The notes under the pieces: model-generated | The model's input: only the letters and a program-made list of their open reading frames with translations | Databases searched by the model: none | What the model was told of the DNA's origin: nothing | NCBI GenBank assembly: GCA_964036275.1 | Contig: OZ038436.1 | Span: forward strand, 14,783,904-14,847,903 | DNA: 64,000 bases | Reading direction: 5' to 3' | Source of the DNA: Litoditis marina | Lineage: Eukaryota > Nematoda > Chromadorea > Rhabditida > Rhabditidae | Part shown: piece after piece, positions 23,973 through 36,688 of the stretch | Layout: each line of letters starts with the position of its first letter | Position numbering within the stretch: the first letter of the stretch is position 1 | Program-made: the position numbers and the translations under genes

Positions 23973-24050
23973 CATGCGAAGAGGGGCACTATTCATTTGT
24001 ACTCTCATCTACCTACTTGTATCCGTATTTGCTACCCGACGGTTTCCGGT
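23973..24050 (+). CDS. Possible first exon encoding a signal peptide
   Basis: ATG opens a frame with a basic start, a hydrophobic core (LFICTLIYLLVSVFA) and a short tail TRRFP, then a good donor GTAAGT. This looks like a secretory signal peptide exon. No downstream exon joining in phase was found, so it may be a remnant or the rest may be too diverged to see. Confidence 0.3.
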
Positions 24051-25624
24051 AAGTAGTTCCGGAAGCCATTCTTCCGGAATTTATCGCACCGCACAGAGTA
24101 TGATTCTCACGACCTATTGAAAGACATTTCTACAAATAACGTTATTGTATCCGCCGCAATAGGACGATGTTTGTAACTAGTGAGGCCTGTGACCGCGAGG
24201 CACGTGATACATGAAACATACAGGTGAAACTTGCTGTTCAGTTTGAGTGACATGGTAGAACTCTTCGCTCATTCCTCAATTACATTCTGGTAGTAAGTTG
24301 ACAGTCAGAAAGAAATTGTTTCGAGAATGAGCACAAAACTATTTAATTCCCAAAATTTGATTCTCAAGCTTTCATATAACTCACGAGTAACATGACGGAC
24401 GAGACCTGTGATACTTCTTCCAAGTTATCTGGCTTTTTCTGTGAACTCTTTGTTGGGGGAGAAATAGCGTTTGAAGAAGATTGCAAAAATTTATATTTGA
24501 CCACAGATTTCATATTCTCCTACTTACTTGTTTCGCTCTGTCTTCTCATGCTGTGTTTCACATTTGCATTAGAACGACTTTTATCCAAAAGTTTGAGTGT
24601 CGTTCAATTTTTGAAGTAAATCAAAAAGAGAGCGTGACAGGATCATGTGCATGTTTTTTATCCTTGCTCTCAGTTGTACATGATAAATAAGCCCACGATA
24701 TCTTATGTAGTGGAAAAAAATTGCAATTTCAGCTGCCTAAACGCTGCTCTGAATTGAAAAGCTGCTCTGAATTCATCCAAACTTAAATATTTTCCTATTA
24801 AATTTTTTAAACGTCGATTTCTGCTCGCGGTGGATTTTATGGTTTGACGAAATATACACTTTAAATTAAAATTCTCACACCTTTGTAGTCTCTGTTCTTT
24901 TTCTGCTTCGTGTTCTCATGCTGCGTCAGTTATCGTTACTCAGAAGATATTTCTGGCTTCAATAGTATTCATCAATGTTTCGCTTCACCCCCCCCCCCCC
25001 CGTTGCAAAATTATGAATAGACAGAAAACATGAACTTTGAACGAGAACTAGAACTAGCTTTATAAACTCTCGTGAACGTGTTTATTGCAACATAACATTG
25101 AAATAAAACCAGACGTTTGAAGTATGACTGGATATGACATAACATATAACAGACGTATCCAAGTTCAAAACTAGAAACTCGGAGTTCAAGACTAGAATGA
25201 ATCATAGTAGAGTTAATATATATTTAGATGAACCCAGAACAACTGGTCATTTCCGCGTACTTATTGACCACAAAAATACAGCCGCTAGATTATATCCGGG
25301 TGTTTACGCAAGGTTTTGAAAAAACTTCAAAAATTGGACAAATTTTTAGCTAAAGTTAGATTTGTAAAAAGCATAGATCACACACGGAAAACGTTCTAAA
25401 ACATAGCAGAGTCGAACTACAACCCGTAGAGCACAACGTGACTGAATTCTCTTAGGGCGACTCTTCTTTTTGGTCTTTCATTTTCCAGAGTTTACTTGTT
25501 TCTCGGAAGAACTCCTAATTAAATGCTTGACGAGACTAATTGTGAACCCTGCATCATTATTAGATCACTATACACAGATATAGTATGATGTTTATTCATC
25601 TATTTGTAAGTGACCTAGTTTCAT

Positions 25625-25745
25625 TTGTAGTTTGATCTCGGTACATGCCGTTATTGTTAAATTTGAACTCAGAAACACCGGGTTCAAACTACAAACACAG
25701 CGGATTCGAAGGACATACACCGTATAGACATGCTTTGAAACAGCT
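25625..25745. repeat. GATC-ACTACAAAC dispersed repeat, palindromic copy
   Basis: TTTGTAGTTTGATCTCGG at 25625-25642 faces GGGTTCAAACTACAAACACA at 25680, followed by GCGGATTCGAAGGACATACACC and GCTTTGAAAC. This shows the family's head-to-head layout clearly. The same layout appears at 29463-29535 and 37968-38075. Confidence 0.7.
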
Positions 25746-27077
25746 TTCATCTTACCGCAAAGAGCAGAGCGAACAAAATGGACTGCTATAAATGAATACA
25801 GTGTTTTTATTATAATTAGGTTGCACAAAAAAGTCCGATGACGTCCGGAACCGAAAAGAAATTTTCCTCGGCAGTAGCAGTTTCTCACTTTCAAGTATAT
25901 TTTTTTTCAGATACCCAATCCAGACCAAGGTGAATTTATTCCGGGCCAACAGGCATTACAGTCGATCGTTGCGCGACTAAACCCAACTGTCAGTTTAACT
26001 TTATACATTCTCAACGAAAAAGCACACTGTTTCCATACGTAAAATACCCCCTCATTCTGATATTGGCTGATGCTCACTTTGGCCTGATTCTGATTGTGTC
26101 CTGATCACTTTTTGGAGCAAATGTTGCAGATTCTAGGCGAAATTACTATTATTTTGTGTTTTCGGGGCTGCTCATGCTCACTTTTGGGGCTGCTCATGCT
26201 CACCCCGATTCGGAACTATTTCACGTATGACTGTTTCGGAGAGTTTCGCAAAACTTTTTGAGATGTGTTGCAGTGAATTGTGAATGAAAAACAGTGGGGG
26301 ACTTCACATACTGGGTTCAACTTGGAATCGAGTGTAACAAGATGATCTTTACAAACGATTCAACTCATGTCTAGTCTAAGCTCGTCGACTCATAATTAGA
26401 AAAACATGTTGAGAAACGTTAAAACACACATTTTTTTCGCATTTCACGTGACTATGTTAGGGATTTCTTTGTAAAGTACACAACCGTTACAGATGGCCCA
26501 ACAAATAGTCATGTCAAATCAGGCGCATCAAGTTCGGAAGCAGCTTTTCAGTAGAAAGTTCTGGAAAAGATAATATTTTGCTTGTTCTATTTTTCATGTT
26601 TTATCTTGGTACAGCAATACAGGTCCCTGTCTATGTTATGTTTGTTAGAACAAATAAAGACTGTTGTTATTGTTGCATTTCTTACACAGTTCTCATTGAA
26701 AAGGTTCAATAATTTGTGCTATTGAGAAACAATTGGAAAGCGAAAATAAACAAACCAACAAACTCTCTTCAAATTCCAAAGCACTTTCAAACACCGCAGT
26801 TTTTGTCGAAAACACATTTATTCAGGTCAAACAGGCCACGCATAGCACAGTGTTCTTCGTTTTTTGTACTGTGCGAAGCCAATTGGTAGTCGTTGCTCTT
26901 TTTCGTTGGCATCCCAGCTCACCAGCTCTTCTGGAACATAGTAGTGTTGACGTAATACCGAAAAAACATAGTCTCAAATAAAGTTTTTTCAACGAAAATG
27001 ACACTCGCATAAAAACACTACTTACGGTCATACTCCAAAATTGCTTAGAGGTTTTCCAAATAATGTCTTAACAAAGC

Positions 27078-27201
27078 TTAAAGAAGGACGATTATGTGGT
27101 CCAATCGCAACGCTTCAGTCCTTTAAACCGCAATATATTTTTCAATTGCAGTTTAAAGGACCGATGTAACGGGATTGGTCCACATAATCGTCCTTCTTTA
27201 A
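27078..27201. mobile_element. TTAA-flanked 116-bp MITE, copy 1
   Basis: TTAA at 27078-27081 and 27198-27201 flanks a 116-bp palindromic element. It begins AGAAGGACGATTATGTGG and ends with the reverse complement, with an inner CAGTCCTTTAAACCGCAATA stem. TTAA target duplication is the hallmark of piggyBac-type elements; that class is inference. A near-identical copy in the opposite orientation is at 40709-40824. Confidence 0.9.
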
Positions 27202-28823
27202 ACTGTACTTTTCCTCTTGTTCTGTTGTGTTTGTAGTTGGATACCGCTACGCTAAAGTCAATTTCGAAATACTGCTGATGTGTGTATTTTGTATGCAAAA
27301 CCAACTCAGTTATGTTATTCATTTCCTATAACATCGTCCTTGAAAACAGGGAGAAATACATGTTTTCGATGTTTGGATTCTGTTTTTCTAGCCGTGAGTA
27401 TACTACAGATTCTACGACTACGTTCTCATTAGTCATGATTGTGCACTATCCCATTGAAGGGGTAAATAATTCTCCGACTGACGCGAATCGTATCTTCCTT
27501 GCAGCCACATTTCCGCGTTTTCACACGTGTTTACCACGCATAATTCAGTGGTAACAACCGATAAACAGGGCGAATCAATTATTCAACTGGGGTTTTGTAA
27601 CCACACACTTAACCAGTAACCGAGCGTTAAATGGTTTGGAACCCCTCGGTTAACCACAGTTAGTCAAGTATTACCTTGAGAAGTTTATTGAACCGGTTAC
27701 GAAAACTTTACTGGTTGATCGGAACCGCGGTTACCTGGGTAGGCCAGGCTCTTTCGTTAGATGAATAGACACTTGATTGAGATGTTTTTCCATTGAATCA
27801 ACTGTGTCATCGTTTCGAAAATAGCGAAAAGTGTTATTTCGAATACGTGACTTTGTAACTGGCATTATTTCAGATGTTTACTGTTTATTGAATAATCCCA
27901 ATTATTTCTATTCACGAGTAATTTTAGACTGTGCTCTGTGGTTTCTCAGAATTTTCTAGCCATGAAACAACGGTTTGTTGAGAAGATACACGAAAAGGGA
28001 ATACCATTATATATTATGTGAATACGCTAAGCAAAAGATGTCTGCGAAAATTTCTATAATTTTTGAGTTACCACCAACGGTGCTATATTTGATGAATGAA
28101 ACACCCAAACTTTTAAAAAACTATTAAAAAAAACTTTTTCTCACGTTTATACTGTCTGCTATAGTATAGGTCGAGCGGCAGGACGGCCCCACAGCGAGAA
28201 CTTTGAGCACAGTAACCCAGCAGTTGGCCATTTGGCGTCTCCGATAGAGAAGCTAAAACCAAGATAGATTGACAAAAAATGCTGGTTTCGGAAAAGAATT
28301 ATTATTGAATCATCGATGAGTTCAAATGATTAAAGCAAACTAAAAAGTAACGAGCGAAATGATCAAAGAATGAGATTTTCAGAGTCTCGCGTGTATGAAA
28401 ATATTGAAACCTTGATTCATAGTTACGAACATGTGTCTGTATAAAGTTATAAAACATCGAGTAATAAACTTTTATCCTCATTGTTGTCAGATGAACATTG
28501 AAAACTATGTAGAGTGAGTGAACACAATATATGTTTCAACCTTTGAACGAATCTACAGTATTAGTATTATAATCATGGCTATACTTATATCAGCATATCC
28601 GCAGTAGTAAACTGTCCTACGTGTTGAGAGGTTTATGGTTGTGGTCATACTGCTCTGAATCCCACAGGGCTCAGAGAAGTGTCGTGGTTCTTGCCACGCT
28701 TGTTATGTAACAACAAACTATAGATTATATTATTTCAAGTTCGTTTTATACTGAGCACATTTATATAACTGAAACTATAGTTTGTTTCGATTGGAGGTAT
28801 AACCATATAACACATCGACGTAC

Positions 28824-28980
28824 CGTATCCAGATTTCGCGTATAACGGCTTGAGGTCTCCACATTCGGCGGTGTTTGCTACGGCGGAAAGTTTGACCCTG
28901 CCACGAACGCTGTAGAAAGTACCGTGGTCTTCGACTACAATGCACGTCATCATTATTGGTTTTTGTTTGACCGGGTTTTT
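28824..28980 (-). CDS. Orphan exon candidate C
   Basis: Between an acceptor (ATCAG, read on the minus strand) and a donor GTACGT lies an open frame including IMMTCIVVEDHGTFYSVRGR and NTAECGDLKPLYAKSG. Codon pattern looks coding. It is 300 bases downstream, on the minus strand, of candidate B (29294-29389), but the phases do not join in this frame. Family not recognised. Confidence 0.35.
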
Positions 28981-29293
28981 CTGATGTCTAAATGCTTTTT
29001 CGTTGATACTTTGAATCATACGGTTCAATAAATATTCTTATTTTTTATAATAAGTCAACTACTTTGGTACTGTTTTTGCCTCTGCAGATCAATGCAGAAT
29101 AACAGAGAAATTGCTTGCAGTTCTATGTATTTTTCTTGTTTACCATTATAAAAACGTCAAATTGGCCGTAGAATCGTATGTTATGACGGTAGCGCCGAGA
29201 TCACAAGGCTCAATTCGAATCCTAGTTGTTTTGCAATGATATGACGAATGGTTTTTTGTAAGAAGGGCTACAAAAAAATCCGCAGGAACTCAC

Positions 29294-29389
29294 TTTTCAT
29301 CAGCTGTTTTTGCAGTGTCGGATTGGTGTGATATTTGACGAGAGCATTGTTTTGTAATCTCGAGAGTACCACTTCGTCGAAACTCAGTA
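29294..29389 (-). CDS. Orphan exon candidate B, paralogous to 22573-22668
   Basis: On the minus strand TTTTTCAG opens a frame reading LSFDEVVLSRLQNNALVKYH, and GTGAGT follows after QLMKS-type codons, giving a 96-base exon. Against candidate A, 24 aligned codons show about ten silent and four replacement changes by eye. This indicates a coding family under constraint (a host gene or transposon ORF). Confidence 0.4.
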
Positions 29390-31092
29390 CTGAAAAACCA
29401 GGACATATATCGAGCTGGTTTCCTAATCAAGCAGGAAAGATGAATGTTGCCTTATCCCGCTGTGTTTGTAGTTTGATCTCGGTGATTTTAGTCGAAATGT
29501 GGGAAGTATGGCGCGTACCGCGCCGTCGAACTACAAAGGAGACCGCCACTCATATACTCCTCAGTAGCTAGTAGATCTTGGTTGTCAATAACGTCAAGTC
29601 GGACTTTAAAATGGATTTATATCGCACTACAACCTACAACCGTTCAATTCATGCAAGTATTAGGAAATGGAGAACCTTAAAAAAGTTCATTTTTATATTC
29701 ACTCTGATTTTGAGTCGTTCTCCAATGTCTCTAGTTCCGTATATCTATGAGGTTTTTAATACAATTTTCAACTCGATTCCAGGTCAAACTGCATTTATAG
29801 ATTACGTATCTGATTCAGGTCAAATTATGAGGTCATTGATCTAGAAAATAATTGTATTTGCTTACCCTGTGCTACGTTGTACAGACTACAAATAACCATG
29901 AGATTAGTGGAAAATGACATCGGACTGGAAATGAAGTAGGGTTCAAATCTGAATTATCGGAACGTCGATCGTCCCCAAAGAAGAATAACTGACGGGATGG
30001 TGGAAAAAACCAGTTAGACGGGTGATTGCGCGAAGTTGGAACGATTTATGGTATGAATCCAGTTTATCTAAGGATTTGAACTAAAAAGCGTCCGACTGAT
30101 TCTGGAGCCATATTAAACGTCTCATGTAAGATTCCCCTCTGAGTTGAAATATTCGAAACGTGGAATAATGTCATGAAACTGTCACTTTTTTTCAAAATTC
30201 AAAAACTTTGCTTTGGTGCATCGGCCTACGAAACACAAGCCAATACGGTGGTTTCCTGAATGATTTGTCTGTAGTATGATCCCAGTGTGTTTTTGACCTA
30301 GTCAGGAAGTTACAATATGTACAATAATTAGAGTACAAATCAATCTAGGTCAGACCCCATGGTTGTCCTTTTCGGACATTCAAAGGCTAAAAGACGAATA
30401 TCACATAAATCTACTACAGCACAACAGTTAGAACTATCATATTTTCACTAGGACTACGTCTGGCCAAGTGGTTCTGGCAGTTTCCATGAAATTGAGATAA
30501 TTATTAGTGTTACCCAATAAGATACACAGTGAGATGTTGAATAAACATCGGATTCGGAAAATGGTGGAACCCTTGTACTTTTTGCAGAAACGTTTCATGT
30601 TCAACTATGCATACCATGTGATTAATATGCAATAAAAATTGATTGGATTACACCATTGTTCATTGTTTACACGAGAGCCCACACTCTCGAATTTTCAACA
30701 CAACACACCAATCAACCATCCAGGATTGAGGGATACCAATTGCTCCATTATACTTTTTTCATGTTTTGTCTTATCGAGGTTATGTTACGGTCCTAAATAA
30801 CATTTCTCTACCGAAATTCATTCACACAACGTTCCATAACGACAGTTCGGGCACGGAACGTTTTCAGATGAATGCTCACAGCTTTAGATAAGTTGCTCAC
30901 AGCTGATGCCAAATGGTGTAACTCTTTACTGTTAACATATATTGTGCAGATCTAGAAAAAGGATATAATATAGTCATTTCGACTGTAATACTTGTATTGC
31001 GCAATGAAATGCGAAAACGGTTCGAGGAGACTTGTGAATCTCCGGCTATCGAGACCTGAGATCGATATACAGCATATTACTCGATGAACTAA

Positions 31093-32355
31093 AGTGTGCG
31101 TGTACAAAATACGACACACCAAATTTGCGCCTTCAGTAAAAATAATTTGGGCGCGAAACTACCGTAATTCAAATTTTTAACTACGGTAGTTAAGAACATT
31201 GCAATTTTATGCTGCTTTTCATTTGCAATCCTAAATATTGAATGATTTTCAACAGGGATAATGTTGATTTCTCATGATATCTGACGGGTTGAGTGAATAT
31301 GTGAATAACCAGTTTCGAATAAACAAAAACCGAATTTGCAAAGTATACAGAGGCGTTTCCCTTTTCCCCATCTTTTTCAAAGAACATCCTATATTCTTAT
31401 ATAGCTATCGAATGGGAAACAAATTTCTTCAAACGAAGTTTGGTTACACGAGGTTTATTTTCTATGGGCTGCGCAGACTATTGTATTGAGTTTATTTTCA
31501 AACTAGATGTAATACGAAAAATGAGCAATTACCACATTATTGTTGTCCATAAATCATAACATGTACGTACTGTTTTTATCATAGTGTTGCAATTACGCAC
31601 CATAACAAGATGAATACGCACATTCTCTCCAACCAGCTTCAAAATTTGTGCGGAACTTCTGCGCTCTAATATATTCCTCATCAAAGGGTTGATTTTACCA
31701 CCAGTTGAGTTGAGATCTTTAACAATTTAAAGGAAACTTTCGGTTATGTTGAATACAACCGACCCTCAAGAAGGATTGACTGGTTTTTACAAGTTATCTG
31801 GTTTGGAGCGGAAGAGACAACTATCTGAACGTTCAGAGTTTGAACATAGAGCCTTAACGGGCTTATCACCCGTAACCTTTTGAAACATACAATGGATAAA
31901 CATGAACATTCAATTTTGTTCAGTTACAGCTTAGTGCAAAATACTTGTCAGTTTTTAGATATGAGGACCAGTTCAAAACGATATTTGTGATATTGATTTT
32001 GATCCCAACTATAGAGAAAGGTGTTGTAGACGAAGTAACTAGATTGTAATTGTTATGACGCCCTTTTTTCCGTCAAGATACGTGATAATTAATTAGAACT
32101 GCCAAATATGCAGTGATAATAGGTATGATGGTGTGTGATCAATTACTTAAAAGACTTCTAACATCAGTGCAATCATTAAATATTCAATAATTTGCATCAA
32201 TCCCACTGAACAAGTGATCAAACAAGCGAAACGCTGCCAGAAAATGGAAAGTTCTTAAATACAGTAGTTGAAAATTTGAATTACGGTAGTTTCGCGCCCA
32301 AATATTTTTGATTGGAGGCGCGAATTCAGTGTGTCGTATTTTGTACACGCACACT
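31093..32355. mobile_element. TIR DNA element of ~1.26 kb
   Basis: Inverted ends of about 105 bp: AGTGTGCGTGTACAAAATAC at 31093 matches the reverse complement ending at 32355. Inner blocks GGGCGCGAAACTACCGTAAT and ACGGTAGTT are shared by both arms. The interior has no recognisable transposase, only short AT-rich frames. No confident target duplication was found. Confidence 0.75.
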
Positions 32356-32815
32356 AAAGCACATGTGCGAGAGAATCACCGTATTTTGATCTACAAAACG
32401 TTTTCTACACAACTGTTTAAATGGGTTACGGTGAGGTGACCCAGCCGTAATCACGTATGTCGTCGCAAGAAAAATAGACGTATCAGACAGCCGATTTCCA
32501 CCATTGGCTCTCCACCAAACTTCAATGGTCTCTCGCTTACGTTTTTCTTTTTGATTAATGTTTCTACAAAAATGTCTTTCTTCCATTTTGACGTCGTGAA
32601 TCAGGGTTTCGTATGTCAATGATTGTTTATTTCTCTTCTTCTGGCCGTCGTAGCTAAGTTTCGTCCGAGATAAACACAGTACATGTGATCGACGATTCGT
32701 TGCTTGTTCCCGCAGTTCTTTATAGCATTTGTGTGTCTAGGTGCTAACCTAAATCTTTTCGTTCTATGCTTAATGTTTGTATCATCTATCTTCAGTGCCT
32801 AGCACTCTTTAAACA

Positions 32816-35800
32816 ATGAAAACTGGCGGTCTTGTGGTCCCTGAACTGAATGGTCATGACAACTGTACGGAAGGAATTCAATGGATCAAGGATGTGAGTG
32901 TCAAGTTAATTCTGCATCTTATTAGTCTTTGCATATTTTATATGGGTTTCGATTGTGTTTAGAACGGTAGGAGTTCATTACGTCTTCAACTTCAATATCA
33001 CTTAGCTGCCATTTTATATGTTTCCAAGCTAACTATCGCGTGAAAAATCAGGTTGACTGATCCAAGAATCACAGGCTCAAAATGATCTTATCAGGGGTTC
33101 TACTTCAACTTTTTTCATGACAAAATAGTCGCACCTAGAAACTAGAAACACCCGAGTTAGGAATATCCTATCTCGGATATATGATATATTCGTTCCTGGA
33201 GCGTGGATATATCGAATAGTGAAGTCTGTGTTTTAGGTATTCACCGATTGTGTCGACACTGAGCTGAAACTTATTGGATTCATAATTGGAATAATTTCAC
33301 TCTTGTTGTGGCTCGTCCCGCTCTTCCCGCAGCTCTGGCAGAACTACAAGACCAAGAAGTGTGATGGACTCTCGCTAGCCTTCTTGTTTTTCTGGTAAGT
33401 TTCTGAATGCAATACTATTGTCGAGTGTTTGCTGTGGGATGTGAGAATCCACGTTATGGTGACTTAAAAAAGGTTTTACCGTATAAGTGACACATGAATA
33501 TTGTTGGTAAAATTCGAATGTGTAGTAAACTTTGTTTGTCACAATTCACAAGTTGTTCTTAATGTTAATACTGTTTTGCAGTTGTATTTTTACAGGCTTC
33601 TTGGTGATACTTGCAATATGGTTGGAGCCATGCTCACTAACCAACAACCTATTCAGAAAATCATTGGCGTCTACTATATCATCCAGGATTTAGTGTTATG
33701 GGCTCAATATGGGTACTACACTAAAGTTTATCCGAAGAAAAGTAGAAGAAGTACGTTATCTTTTCAATTATACATGTTTCTTTCTCGTGAATGGTGCAGT
33801 TTGTATGGTCATTTCACATTCAGTCTTCGCTACTTCGCTTTATTTAAACCACGCGTGTATCGTTAGTGGCCAACGAGTTGGCATTCAAATTCATTCCGAC
33901 AGTAAAATCTTTTCGGGAATACGGGAGTATTGACCAGTCGCTTCATCTGAACTTTTCTTTCAAAACGGTTAGGCACATGTAATAGTTTCAGGTGCCACAA
34001 TCGTTGTACCATGTATGATTCTGGCCTCTTTCGGGACTCTCTGTCTCTCGCCTTCTGTAAATGATCGACATATTAGAAGCGCTCGTCAGGCTGGATTCTC
34101 ACCTCAATATCTGTGAGTGAACAATCAATCCTTTTTACAGCTTAATAATAACGATACACTAACTTGACCCAGTTGTGGCGGTATGAAAACTTTCCTTTTG
34201 TTGCGAAATCAGTCAAAATATTAGGGTTTGTGGTGAGGAGGAGTAGGGGGTGTCGGTTCTTTTTCTTAGTGGCGTACCGGTCTTAGTCTAGTTTCATGTG
34301 AGTGTATGAGAACACTGTGTTGAATTTGATGATTGAGTCAAGCATGAGGTATATATATATATGAGCTTAGTGTGATCTTTTATTTGGAGTGGCGACGTTT
34401 CGGTGGTGCCGTTTTATAGCCACTCTAAATGAATGATCATACCACCACGATCATATCATATTTGAATCAAAACGAATAATGTATCCGACAATATTCCGAG
34501 AATATTACTATCAGTTCCCTGTGGAGATGCATAAGTGATTAAAAGTTATGTAATATGCCAGAATCATAATCTTCTATCGAATTGTAGTTCGCAATCCTCA
34601 TCAATGGAATTGGATCAGACTCTTCAAATGTGGCCGATTTTCGAGGGCTACACCGATCTGGTAAGTATTTGTCATCCAATCATCATTCGTGAGTCAATAG
34701 AGAATAAAGTGTTGAATGGCTTGAGCGATGGCTCTTTTATAGTTTTGGTGGTTTTTTTCTTGATCTGTCTTATCTCATTTATTCATATCTGTGAAAACGA
34801 GCTTGCATTCAACTGAAAGCTGGATGCTTCTCGCGTCTATAGTGGCTATCTAAACAATTTTCAGCTGGGGTACATAATCGGGACAATCGCTGCTCTCTGT
34901 TATTTTGGAGGCAGAATTCCCCAGATCTATAAGAATTACCAGAGAAAAAGTTGTGAAGGTGAGTAATGTTAGTTCCTCTTTTGCGCAGGATCATTTTACT
35001 CTCGTGCTGCGTGTGCATTGGGTCATGCATGCATACACCAGTAAGGTCCGACGTCCGGCTATTCGACAAAAAGTAATTCGTTTTCGTGAAAATTATTCAC
35101 TTTGCATCAAAAATATACAAATTTTGTTTTCGGCGTAAAAGTAGCTCGTTTTCATTTTTTCTGACTTTTTGGACAACTTTACTGGGGTATGCATGCGCTC
35201 GGGCGATGTATTGCTTGTGAAAACATCATGGAGCGGTGATTTGCATATTGACATGGTTCTCCATATTTTCAATTTCAAGCTTTCACTGAAAAAAAAAACT
35301 GCCAAAGTAGGGTTTAAGCAGTGGAAAACTGCGTACAGTAAGTGAAGAAACATCATGGAGAAAATGGGCGCGTTCTTGTTATTCTATAACACGTTTTACA
35401 TGCGTAATGAAATTTTTTGTTCATTCCGACTCATCCGAAAGTTTTGTTCTATGGTGACGTGAATGGGAATTGAGCATAGCAAAATTGCAGTGAACTGCTT
35501 CTATGGTTACTCTGCTGTTTTCCATATTCACTTTCTAGTTTCTCATTCCAGGATTGTCGCTCACTATGTTCTACATTATCGTTGCCGCGAATTTCACCTA
35601 TGGAATATCTGTATTGCTGGCAACGACCGACTGGGTCTACCTTTTGAGGTAATATTCTGAAGTTATTGCAACATTTGGTTGAACTTCTTAAAATTGTGAC
35701 TGAATTACTACTAGTTTCTCGCGTTCTGCTCTCAACAACTCATTCAGTTTCATGATTCTATTTCGGATATTTCAAGATATTTCCACGCCAATGTAGAATG

Positions 35801-36688
35801 GAGGGGGGGGGGTGTTATCAGTTACCTCATAGACCACTGATTAAGCATTTCGTAGCCGTTATCGTTTCGTTCAAATGAGCAAAGTCCATTCAATGTCGCA
35901 TGTTGGTCTGACAAATCGCCGAAAGCCCTATGCGGAACACATTGGGTGCAATAAAAAATTATAACCACAATTTTGACACTTGACTAACTTCTCTATGAAA
36001 GTTAAACTAACCAACATCCACGGCCGTGCTCCGGCACCGTATAGTCAGCTAAATTCCAAATTCGACAAATGGTCTCTCCGTGTTATATTTCGACATATTA
36101 TTAAGCCTGATTGTTTTTTCCCGTGCTCGAGTTACCAAGGGCGAATCGATTAAAAAAATTCTCTCAGACTAAACAAAACATAACTGATTTTGAAGAACTA
36201 ACAGCGGTAGGAAGCTGTAGCCACACCAGACGTTATTTAGCCAAACAACAGTCGAAAATCGAACCCGTTTGTGGTCAAACTTTTGACGGTTTTTGATGCA
36301 GAATCTTTAAAGTTGATCCAAACGGGTCCCGTTTCGCAGAATAGTCTGTTCTTAGTTCTTATAGATGCGGTCCTGACTTGATTGTAAGAGTTTCAGTCGT
36401 TTGATGTTTTTCTTCTCGTTAATGATGACATAAAGAGTACCTCTGACCTCTGACATGTTATAATACTTTTGTTGAGGTCGTTAGAGCCAAAATGGAACAC
36501 GATAGATTGCAACAATACTACGTGAATTCGTAAATCAGATGACAGATCGCATTTCTAGGCATCTTCCCTGGTTGGCTGGCAGTCTGGGATGCTGCTTTTT
36601 CGACGCAATTATGATCTCTCAGTATTATTATTACACTCGTCGAACGGATATTGAGAGGGAAAGGTTATTGGAAGACGAAGAAGAGTAG
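32816..36688 (+). CDS. laat-1: LAAT-1/PQLC2-type lysosomal cationic amino-acid transporter
   Basis: Eight exons give 301 aa: 32816-32893, 33237-33394, 33596-33750, 33992-34112, 34588-34660, 34865-34958, 35552-35648, 36559-36688. The protein has seven likely membrane segments and two PQ-loop motifs, one in [12 protein letters not shown] (P57-Q58) and one in [11 protein letters not shown] (P214-Q215). A sequon NCT (N16) lies in the presumed luminal N-terminus. The C-terminus [11 protein letters not shown] contains an acidic dileucine signal of the [DE]xxxL[LI] type, as in the lysosomal PQLC2 family. LAAT-1 exports lysine and arginine from lysosomes in C. elegans; orthology here is inferred from length, the two PQ loops and the tail. 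CTTCAG ending 22 bases before the ATG may be a trans-splice site. AATAAA-like signals occur near 37363 and 37374, implying a long 3'UTR if used. Confidence 0.92.

Larger units (their letters stand above)
19496..32815. other. 13.3-kb gene-poor interval
   Basis: No complete gene was recognised between ced-3 and the transporter gene. The sequence is AT-rich with scattered repeats: a LINE 3' end near 21.1-21.45 kb, a TTAA MITE at 27082-27197, and a 1.26-kb TIR element at 31093-32355. It also has copies of the GATC-ACTACAAAC repeat near 20934, 23643, 25625-25745 and 29463-29535. A C-run lies at about 24987-25001. Orphan exon candidates are listed separately. A 75-codon ATG frame at 24392-24619 encodes one hydrophobic segment but has no other support. 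Confidence 0.5.

Noticed and set aside
29180..29222. Possible tRNA gene with TTCGAATCC
   Set aside because: No matching A box or cloverleaf stems could be found around it.
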